From Balneolales bacterium (GTDB lineage: Bacteria; Bacteroidota; Rhodothermia; Balneolales; HLUCCA01), in NCBI GenBank assembly GCA_022565415.1, contig JAIUMT010000197.1:1-6349 (forward strand): a DNA stretch of 6,349 nucleotides, written 5' to 3'. Positions 1-5,090 of the stretch are shown here, piece after piece. Made by a program: the position numbers and the translations under genes. The notes under the pieces are model-generated. The model made no database searches. It was not told the origin of the DNA and saw only the letters and a program-made list of their open reading frames with translations. Position 1 is the stretch's first letter, and each line of letters opens with the position of its first letter.

Positions 1-884
1 ATTACACATCCGGCTAAAATGATATCTGCCCTTCCTGCCAAAACAACCGGATTCATATCCAGAATCTCATCTGTGCTTTTTTCTGCTAGTTGATTGATCA
101 AATTCTGTAACTCTCCGCGATTGACGACGAATCCATTTAGCTTTTGAGGCTCGTAAGCAGTGAGTTCAAGTAGCAGCGAAGCGACTGTAGTGGCTGTTCC
201 GGCTACTCCAACTAATGTTTGACCAGGAACTTTCGACCACTGAAAATTCTGAAGCTCAGTGCGAATTGCTTGTTGGCAATCATTTATACTGTCTTTTGCT
301 TCGGTCTCCGAGTTGAAAAACCGTTCGGTGTACCGAACACTCCCCATATTAAAGGAACTGCCAGAAATTATGCCCGAAGCTTTATAAGATAATTCCGTGC
401 TACCACCACCGATGTCGATAGTTAGGTATTGAGAATCGTCTGAAGCTTGTTCTAACTGCGAAACCGCACCAAGATAGGCACATTCGGCTTCCTCCTCGCC
501 AGACAGAAGGCGCACTCTGTAGCCTGTAGCTTCCTCTGTCATCCACAAAAACTCCATTTTATTGGATGCATCCCGAACTGCAGAAGTAGCAGTAACAATA
601 ACCGGAATCTCTCCGAACTTTTCCTGAATTACATTTCTATAGTGATGAAGATCTGTTATAACAGCCTCCATCCGGTCCATTTTTAGATTTTTTTCGGAGT
701 CTACTCCCCTGCCAAGACGTGGAAATCGTTGTTCTTCGTGTAAAGGAATAACAATTCCGTCGGATTTCACATCAGCTACCAACAATAGAACAGTGTTGGT
801 GCCAATATCGATTGCGGCTTTGACTCCGGGCGTACTCCAGATATCGTCATACTTCGGATAATTGCCAAAATCGGGGAATTGCAT
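1..884 (-). CDS. Ppx/GppA family phosphatase, C-terminus cut by window edge
   Basis: Family members hydrolyse inorganic polyphosphate from the chain end or convert pppGpp to ppGpp in the cytoplasm; the sequence does not decide between these. 294 residues are visible. Seen: the first ATPase-fold phosphate motif AIDIGTNTVLLLV (24-36), TATSAVRDASN (98-108), SGEEEA (128-133) at the place of the family's catalytic Glu, the second phosphate motif TIDIGGGSTEL (155-165), and GVAGTATTVA (226-235). The sequence ends at VLAGRADIILAGCV, which normally lies near the end of the two-domain core, so this is the short form of about 300 residues, without the extra HD-like domain of E. coli Ppx, and only a few residues are missing. 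The ATG is the only usable start: an in-frame TGA (the prmA stop) sits two codons upstream. It leaves about 20 residues before the first motif, longer than usual. Last visible gene of the tatA-gatA-M28-prmA run, probably translationally coupled to prmA. Confidence 0.93.
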   Translation of the reverse strand, partial: MQFPDFGNYPKYDDIWSTPGVKAAIDIGTNTVLLLVADVKSDGIVIPLHEEQRFPRLGRGVDSEKNLKMDRMEAVITDLHHYRNVIQEKFGEIPVIVTATSAVRDASNKMEFLWMTEEATGYRVRLLSGEEEAECAYLGAVSQLEQASDDSQYLTIDIGGGSTELSYKASGIISGSSFNMGSVRYTERFFNSETEAKDSINDCQQAIRTELQNFQWSKVPGQTLVGVAGTATTVASLLLELTAYEPQKLNGFVVNRGELQNLINQLAEKSTDEILDMNPVVLAGRADIILAGCV

Positions 885-887
885 ACA

Positions 888-1739
888 TCAAGATTTCGTG
901 AATTTCAGGCAAATCCATTCGTTTTCTTGTAACCTGTCGGTTAGTGTAAGCGCTGCATAATGCTTTTCAGCCAGGATATCCTGCTCGTCTACATCCAAAA
1001 GTCCAGATAACAGCAATACACCGCCATCTTTAACCAACGCTGTGATTTGCGATGCCGTCTCCAGTAACATATTACGATTCACATTAGCCAATACGATATC
1101 GAATCCCTGATTTTCAGGAATCACATCAAACGAGCCTTCTTTAACTTCCAGAATCTGCGAAACATTGTTTAAGAGAGCGTTTTCGGTGGCATTTACGTAG
1201 CTCCATTCGTCGATATCAAATCCGAATGCGTATTTAGCTCCTAATTTCAACGCCGCAATTGCAAGGATTCCGGTTCCTGTACCTACATCCAGTACCGTTT
1301 CGCCACCTTTGACGGCTTTAGGAAGCATCCTCAGCATACTTCTGGTCGTTTCGTGATATCCGGTGCCAAATGCCATTTTCGGATCGATTTCGAGAAGGTG
1401 AAGCCCGTCTGGCGTTTCTACAGGCGTCCAGGTGGGTCGAACATAGAACTCTCCAACCGTCATGGGCTGAATCGTCTTCTCCCAGGTTTCATTCCAGTTT
1501 TGAGGCTCATAAACCTTCTCTCCAACAAGTGCACATTCAAAACTCTGAACTGCAACCCACGATTCGATTACCTCTCTGCTCACATCATTGTACCTGCTTT
1601 GAGGAATGTAGGCAAGCAACAGATCGTCTTGCTGGTCAAATCCGTCAAAATCGAGGTCCAATAGTTCGCTTATGAGAATTTCCTGGTAATCTGCAGGAAT
1701 TTTGATGGAAATTTCGAGATAAACCTGATCAGTTTGCAT
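888..1739 (-). CDS. prmA: Ribosomal protein L11 methyltransferase PrmA
   Basis: SAM-dependent enzyme that trimethylates lysines and the N-terminus of ribosomal protein L11 in the cytoplasm. 283 residues, close to E. coli PrmA (293). Seen: an N-terminal substrate-recognition region (about 1-100) ending in NWNETWEKTIQPM (81-93); the PrmA signature DPKMAFGTGYHETTR (119-133); SAM motif I VLDVGTGTG (149-157); acidic motif FDID (174-177); and ANVNRN (218-223) in place of the NPPY-like motif IV. I chose ATG at 1739, not the in-frame GTG at 1748: an AAGGTG Shine-Dalgarno sequence lies 6 bases before the ATG, and the GTG is part of it. The start overlaps the end of the M28 gene by 11 bp and the stop is 3 bp before ppx/gppA, so it is firmly inside the operon. 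The family call is secure; the start is likely. Confidence 0.95.
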   Translation of the reverse strand: MQTDQVYLEISIKIPADYQEILISELLDLDFDGFDQQDDLLLAYIPQSRYNDVSREVIESWVAVQSFECALVGEKVYEPQNWNETWEKTIQPMTVGEFYVRPTWTPVETPDGLHLLEIDPKMAFGTGYHETTRSMLRMLPKAVKGGETVLDVGTGTGILAIAALKLGAKYAFGFDIDEWSYVNATENALLNNVSQILEVKEGSFDVIPENQGFDIVLANVNRNMLLETASQITALVKDGGVLLLSGLLDVDEQDILAEKHYAALTLTDRLQENEWICLKFTKS

Positions 1740-2748
1740 TGGGTGCACCTTGTCGTAATGGGATTCTATTGTATAAAACTTCTACCAACACATCCCCTGT
1801 CGCCTGAAGCGTTTCAAGGCTGATGATGTCCATATTATCGCGGTGGGTGTGCCAATATGGAGGAAACTCGACCGAGCGACCATCATCCGACTTGTAATGG
1901 ATGATGTTAATCATGGGGATTTCAGCATACTGATTCACTATGAGGTGATCGTCTGCTACCGGTCCGCCCTGCTGAGGTAAAAATAAATTATCGTGACCAA
2001 GCTCTGCAGCCACGCTCCAAATATTATCGACCAGGCGATTCGCGTAGCGTCGAGAGTATCCTTCTTTCGGAAACTGGGCGTTTTCTCCGCCAACCATGTC
2101 GAGAAGTATACCAAATCGTGGCGAATATCCGGGTACAGGCGGATTTGCTGACCAATGTCGTGCACCCAAGAAATACTTATCTAAATCGGAGCTGTGTCCA
2201 TAATCTTCGCCGTCAAAAAGGAGTATATCGACTCCGATCGGAGGCGGATTTTCTGAAAAAATGCGGGCAAGTTCGAGTAGTACTCCGACTCCGCTACCAC
2301 CGTCGTCGGCGCCTAAAATCGGTTGCGATTGCATTGTCGAACTGTCGTCTTCTTCTGCTCTCGGACGAGTATCCCAGTGGGCAGCAAGTAATATTCGATC
2401 GCTTGCATTCGGATTGAACGCAGCTATGATATTGGTAAGTTCGAGGGTTTCACCGTAGCCTTCGACTTGAAAGTTTTGGGCAAAAACAAAACGCTGACCA
2501 GCGTACGACCTCAGGGTTTCAATAAGAAAAGTCTTTGCCTGCTGATGACCTTCCGAATTAGGGTTTCGTGGTCCGAAATCCACCTGGTCTTGTATGAAAT
2601 CATAGGCATTCTGAGCCGAAAACTCGGGCACAAAATTAGACTGTTTCTTAAGAAAGAATCGATCATTTGAGTGATCTTCAGTCTCGCTACAACCTATTAA
2701 CAAAAAAAGCAGAAGTGTAGCAATTCCCGACAACCTGACTATTGACAT
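1729..2748 (-). CDS. M28-family lipoprotein, probable glutaminyl-peptide cyclotransferase
   Basis: Zinc-dependent M28-fold protein, probably turning N-terminal glutamine of exported peptides into pyroglutamate rather than acting as an aminopeptidase. 339 residues. Seen: lipoprotein signal with lipobox LIGC (Cys20, the only cysteine); AAHWDTRP (122-129); ILGADDGGSGVGVLLE (144-159), D149 the expected zinc ligand; LLFDGEDYG (176-184), with E181/D182 at the catalytic Glu/zinc ligand pair; FGILLDMVGGEN (212-223); ADDHL (265-269); and WHTHRDNMD (299-307), H300 the expected zinc ligand. WHT..DN followed by a helix near the C-terminus and the LLDMVGGEN block are as I recall them from Bacteroidota type I glutaminyl cyclases; the activity is inference. 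The Cys20 lipid anchor suggests attachment to an envelope membrane facing the periplasm. ATG 2748 has AGGA 8 bases upstream. Lies 37 bp after gatA; its tail encodes the prmA start. A plain M28 aminopeptidase is the alternative. Confidence 0.85.
   Translation of the reverse strand: MSIVRLSGIATLLLFLLIGCSETEDHSNDRFFLKKQSNFVPEFSAQNAYDFIQDQVDFGPRNPNSEGHQQAKTFLIETLRSYAGQRFVFAQNFQVEGYGETLELTNIIAAFNPNASDRILLAAHWDTRPRAEEDDSSTMQSQPILGADDGGSGVGVLLELARIFSENPPPIGVDILLFDGEDYGHSSDLDKYFLGARHWSANPPVPGYSPRFGILLDMVGGENAQFPKEGYSRRYANRLVDNIWSVAAELGHDNLFLPQQGGPVADDHLIVNQYAEIPMINIIHYKSDDGRSVEFPPYWHTHRDNMDIISLETLQATGDVLVEVLYNRIPLRQGAPNAN
1748..1753 (-). promoter_or_regulatory. Ribosome binding site of prmA (AAGGTG)
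   Basis: On the minus strand AAGGTG stands 6 or so bases before ATG 1739, at good spacing. It lies inside the last codons of the M28 gene and includes the GTG that could otherwise be taken as the prmA start, so it decides in favour of the downstream ATG. Confidence 0.6.
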
Positions 2749-2756
2749 AGAGTTTA

Positions 2757-2760
2757 TCCT
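2757..2760 (-). promoter_or_regulatory. Ribosome binding site of the M28 lipoprotein gene (AGGA)
   Basis: AGGA stands 8 bases before ATG 2748 on the minus strand. It supports that start, which also gives a complete lipoprotein signal sequence. With prmA this is one of only two starts in the window with a clear Shine-Dalgarno match. Confidence 0.5.
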
Positions 2761-2777
2761 GTTTAAAAGTAGTCGAT

Positions 2778-2798
2778 AAAAAAGCTTATTGAAGCTCT
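2778..2798 (-). terminator. Weak hairpin with T-run at the end of gatA, possible attenuator
   Basis: On the minus strand AGCTT, loop CAAT and AAGCT pair over 5 bp, extendable by a G-T and an A-T pair, and run straight into six T. The gatA stop codon lies across the loop and the second arm. The stem has only two G-C pairs, so any termination would be partial. The downstream genes follow with no room for a clear new promoter, so I read it at most as a tuning site in the operon. Confidence 0.25.
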
Positions 2799-4312
2799 AC
2801 AATTCGGGATGCACGAAGAATACTGGCCTCATCAAAAGCAGCTCCCATGAATTGGATTCCGACCGGAAGTCCGTTACTGTGTGTCCCGGCAGGTACACTG
2901 ATCCCACAAATACCAGCTAAATTAGCCGAAATAGTGTAGATATCGTTGAGGTACATTTTTATCGGATCATCCTGATTTTCGCCTAGTTTAAATGCTGTAG
3001 TAGGTGCAGTTGGAGAAACAATCACGTCCACATCATTGAATACTGACTCAAAGTCGTTCTTGATTAATCTGCGAATACGCTGTGCTTTTCCATAGTAGGC
3101 GTCGTAATATCCGGCACTTAAAACGTACGTACCCAACATGATGCGACGTTTCACCTCTGTTCCGAAGCCTTCTGCACGAGACTCTTTATACAAACGTGCC
3201 AACGGCGTATCTAAGGTGTTTAGCTCATTTTCTACGACAATCTTATTCTTGCCTTCTGCCATTTTGAGCGCATCGCGTAAGGTCTTTTCCTCTTGCTTGA
3301 GCTCTTCCCGTACGCGTTTTTGGTCGGCACGATGCCCGTAACGAACTCCATCAAAACGAGCCAGGTTACTAGAAGCCTCAGCTGTGGCCAGTACGTAATA
3401 CGTAGCAATGGCGTACTGCATATTGGGCAAATGAATAGGAACTAGCGTAGCACCATCGTTTTCAAACTGTTTGAGGCGTGCCGTGATGATATCACGTATT
3501 TCGTCATCGAGTCCCTCACCGAAATACTCTTCGGGAACCCCAATACGGAGTCCTTTAGCGCCAAGATTTACTGCTGCGTTATAATTAGGAACGGGTTCGA
3601 ACGAAGAAGAACCGTCATTATCGTCGCGACCGGCGATAACACCCAGAATTGTAGCAGCATCCTCAACCGAGTTTGTTAACGGACCAATACTGTCGAAAGA
3701 TGAGGCATAGGCCACCAGACCATAGCGTGAAACTCTTCCGTAGCTTGGTTTGAGTCCGACCACACCGCAGTATGATGCAGGCTGCCGAATAGAACCTCCT
3801 GTGTCGGATCCCAACGACGCGAGGGAAAATCCGGCAGCAACACTAGCGGCACTGCCTCCGGAAGATCCTCCGGTCACACACGAAGGATCGTGCGGATTTT
3901 TAGTCGGACCGTAAATAGAGTTTTCGGTAGATGAACCCATAGCAAATTCATCCATATTTAGCCGAGACAGCAAAATGGCGTCCTCAGCCTTCAGGCGTTC
4001 GATTACTGTGGCGTCGTACACGCTTTCAAAATTGCCGAGCATCTTTGACGCGCACGAAACGATTTTATCCTTTTCGCTAATTACGTCTTTAATTCCGAAG
4101 ACAACCCCCGCTAATTTTCCGGCAGTGCCATCCAGTATTTTTTTTTGTACATTCTCGGCATGATTGAGGGCTTCCTGACGTGAATCACGAACGACGATAT
4201 TAAACTCTGGGTTTTTATCGTCGATAGTTTCGATGTATTGATTTACTATATCCCTAACGTGCGTTCCCGAGGCTATGGCTTCCCGGGTTTTTACAATATC
4301 TAAACGTTTCAA
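2786..4312 (-). CDS. gatA: Aspartyl/glutamyl-tRNA(Asn/Gln) amidotransferase subunit A
   Basis: Amidase subunit of cytoplasmic GatCAB, which turns mischarged Glu-tRNA(Gln) (and Asp-tRNA(Asn) in some species) into the amidated form; GatA releases the ammonia from glutamine. 508 residues, slightly longer than the usual 480-490. Seen: amidase signature with Lys75 (VFGIKDVI), cis-Ser150 (TGGSSGGSAA, 147-156) and nucleophile Ser174 (SDTGGSIRQPA, 169-179); the spacing of 75 and 24 residues equals that of the K79-S154-S178 triad of S. aureus GatA. GLKPSYGRVSRYGLVAYASS (187-206), the AYYVLATAEASSNLARFDGV block and the C-terminal GISVPAG..GLPVGIQFMG block are all typical of GatA rather than other amidases. 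The start is TTG at 4312: no ATG or GTG lies between it and the in-frame stop upstream, and there is no Shine-Dalgarno sequence. gatB and gatC are not in the window. 28 bp after tatA. Confidence 0.96.
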   Translation of the reverse strand: MKRLDIVKTREAIASGTHVRDIVNQYIETIDDKNPEFNIVVRDSRQEALNHAENVQKKILDGTAGKLAGVVFGIKDVISEKDKIVSCASKMLGNFESVYDATVIERLKAEDAILLSRLNMDEFAMGSSTENSIYGPTKNPHDPSCVTGGSSGGSAASVAAGFSLASLGSDTGGSIRQPASYCGVVGLKPSYGRVSRYGLVAYASSFDSIGPLTNSVEDAATILGVIAGRDDNDGSSSFEPVPNYNAAVNLGAKGLRIGVPEEYFGEGLDDEIRDIITARLKQFENDGATLVPIHLPNMQYAIATYYVLATAEASSNLARFDGVRYGHRADQKRVREELKQEEKTLRDALKMAEGKNKIVVENELNTLDTPLARLYKESRAEGFGTEVKRRIMLGTYVLSAGYYDAYYGKAQRIRRLIKNDFESVFNDVDVIVSPTAPTTAFKLGENQDDPIKMYLNDIYTISANLAGICGISVPAGTHSNGLPVGIQFMGAAFDEASILRASRIVELQ

Positions 4313-4340
4313 AATAAATTGCTTAACAGAAGTTACACGA

Positions 4341-4553
4341 TTACTTTACGGCTTCGTCTTTGTTCTTTTCGTTTGCAGCTTTTTCCGTTTCCTCGTTGCC
4401 TTTCTCTATCTCCTTACGGATTTCAGAAGAGGCTTTGCGGAATTCATTAATGCCCTGACCTAGCCCACGAGCGAGTTCAGGTATTTTTTTTGCTCCAAAA
4501 AGTAACAAAACAACTAAAGCAATAATAATCCACTCGGTTGCACCAAATCCCAT
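4341..4553 (-). CDS. tatA: Sec-independent protein translocase subunit TatA/E
   Basis: Pore-forming or membrane-thinning subunit of the twin-arginine translocase, which carries folded proteins across the inner membrane. 70 residues. Seen: short N-terminus, one membrane helix (about 6-20, TEWIIIALVVLLLFG), the FG hinge (F19-G20) followed by KK, an amphipathic helix (about 22-42, with PELARGLGQGINEFRKA), F38 at the place of the conserved Phe, and a charged Lys/Glu-rich tail to 70. The Glu at position 7 before the helix is more usual in TatA than in TatB, and the short tail also favours TatA. ATG 4553 is the only sensible start; the upstream sequence is AT-rich with no Shine-Dalgarno. First gene of the minus-strand run, facing the control region shared with the DUF2795 gene. 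tatC is not in the window. Confidence 0.93.
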   Translation of the reverse strand: MGFGATEWIIIALVVLLLFGAKKIPELARGLGQGINEFRKASSEIRKEIEKGNEETEKAANEKNKDEAVK

Positions 4554-4581
4554 ATTTTTATCAGTTAAATTAATAAATTCA

Positions 4582-4599
4582 GGCCAACGTTACGGCCAA
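4582..4599. repeat. GGCCAA direct repeat, 12-bp period
   Basis: GGCCAA occurs at 4582-4587 and again at 4594-4599, separated by CGTTAC. The two G/C-rich boxes stand out in otherwise AT-rich leader sequence, 29 to 46 bases before the tatA start. The spacing is about one helical turn, so both copies face nearly the same side of the DNA, as in some operators. Chance is possible for two 6-mers. Confidence 0.3.
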
Positions 4600-4686
4600 T
4601 GGTTTTTAAGATAAGAAAGATATCACTCAGCAATGAACGATCTGCAAAATTATTTTCAAATTCCGTCGTTAGCCACTTGAATTTTA

Positions 4687-4708
4687 CGTTAACAATACTT
4701 TATTAACG
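4687..4708. promoter_or_regulatory. Dyad CGTTAA-N10-TTAACG, candidate operator
   Basis: Perfect 6-bp inverted arms at 4687-4692 and 4703-4708, centres 16 bp apart, end one base before the -35-like TTGAAA at 4710. The position and arm spacing suit a dimeric DNA-binding protein controlling the rightward gene, but the arms are AT-rich and short and no regulator gene is nearby. There is no T-run after it, so it is not a terminator. Confidence 0.3.
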
Positions 4709-4709
4709 C

Positions 4710-4738
4710 TTGAAACCTTATTTACTCTAAATTATTCT
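4710..4738 (+). promoter_or_regulatory. Candidate sigma70-like promoter of the DUF2795 gene
   Basis: TTGAAA (4710-4715), a 17-bp spacer, then TATTCT (4733-4738). Transcription would begin about 7 bases later, at or next to the ATG at 4746, giving a leaderless or nearly leaderless mRNA. A second candidate is TTGAAT (4677-4682) with TATTAA (4701-4706) at 18 bp, which would leave a leader of about 30 bases. Both are matches by eye in AT-rich DNA. Confidence 0.35.
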
Positions 4739-4745
4739 AAATATT

Positions 4746-4991
4746 ATGATCTGGACCGTTGAATTAGCAGCAACACTTGAAGACGCCCCCTGGCCTTCGA
4801 CCCGAAACGAGCTTATCGAGTGGGCCGAACGCAATGGATGTCCTCAACAAGTTATCGACAACTTGTATGAACTGGACGAAGAAGACGACACTCCATACGA
4901 GAGCATCGAAGAAATCTGGCCCGACTACATCATGAAAGAGGATTTCTTCCATGGCGAAGAAGACGACGGATTCGACTACGACGACGTATAG
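4746..4991 (+). CDS. Small acidic DUF2795-type protein, function unknown
   Basis: 81 residues, predicted cytoplasmic, with no signal or membrane segment. Its beginning WTVELAATLEDAPWPSTRNE (3-22), then ELIEWAERNGCPQQVIDNLYEL (22-43), fits the small DUF2795 helical fold: a helix, a W-P turn, a helix with an A-x-x-x-G-x-P element, and a helix with paired Leu. The middle, YESIEEIWPDY (51-61), is conserved in the Bacteroidota-type proteins as I recall them. The tail is almost pure Asp/Glu/aromatic. By my count 26 of 81 residues are acidic and only 3 are Lys or Arg. The biochemical role is not established. ATG 4746 is supported by the conserved N-terminus; no Shine-Dalgarno precedes it and the candidate promoter nearly touches it. 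A strong terminator follows, so it is probably a single-gene transcript. Confidence 0.85.
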   Translation: MIWTVELAATLEDAPWPSTRNELIEWAERNGCPQQVIDNLYELDEEDDTPYESIEEIWPDYIMKEDFFHGEEDDGFDYDDV

Positions 4992-5090
4992 TCTTTATTT
5001 CTCCAAAAGTTTGGTTAACAAGCAAGCTGCTCCATTTTCATCACAGCGGATGTGTTATTTAGTTCACATCCGCTCGTTTTTCTAATACCC
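4992..5090 (+). other. Intergenic gap between the DUF2795 and Omp85 genes
   Basis: About 100 bp. Apart from the terminator at 5045-5081 I see nothing definite in it. The 53 bases before the hairpin contain no clear -35/-10 pair or TAnnTTTG box, so the source of the Omp85 transcript is not visible. Confidence 0.5.
5045..5081 (+). terminator. Strong intrinsic terminator after the DUF2795 gene
   Basis: AGCGGATGTG (5045-5054) pairs perfectly over 10 bp with CACATCCGCT (5065-5074) around a 10-base loop, and CG plus five T (5077-5081) follow. The stem has six G-C pairs. It sits 53 bp after the DUF2795 stop and only 9 bases before the GTG start of the next gene, so it should end the upstream transcript unless read through. 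The opposite strand has no comparable T-run beside the stem. Confidence 0.85.

Larger units (their letters stand above)
4554..4745. promoter_or_regulatory. Divergent AT-rich control region between tatA and the DUF2795 gene
   Basis: This 192-bp stretch separates leftward tatA from the rightward small gene and must hold the promoter of at least one of them. I see no coding sequence or RNA gene in it. Rightward promoter candidates and a dyad lie in 4677-4738 and a direct repeat near 4582-4599. For tatA the minus strand contains TAATTTTG (4649-4656), an exact match to the Bacteroidota -7 box TAnnTTTG, but I see no matching TTTG about 20 bases upstream of it, so the tatA promoter stays unassigned. 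Confidence 0.6.

Noticed and set aside
886..888. ATG overlapping the prmA stop as TGATG, as an alternative ppx start
   Set aside because: It is in a different frame from the Ppx/GppA protein and meets a stop after about 13 codons.
1353..1675. Two overlapping plus-strand open frames of about 100 codons opposite prmA
   Set aside because: They lie wholly antisense to a well-conserved gene, resemble no family and have no start signals; they are shadows of prmA codon use.
1956..2670. Open frames on both strands overlapping the M28 gene
   Set aside because: All are out-of-frame or antisense readings of the M28 coding region, with no recognisable motifs.
4764..4952. Minus-strand frame of 62 codons opposite the DUF2795 gene
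   Set aside because: The opposite strand encodes the recognisable acidic protein; this is its antisense shadow.
5052..5090. Earlier in-frame GTG for the Omp85 protein at 5052
   Set aside because: It lies inside the terminator hairpin and would add a 13-residue hydrophobic stretch before an already complete signal peptide.
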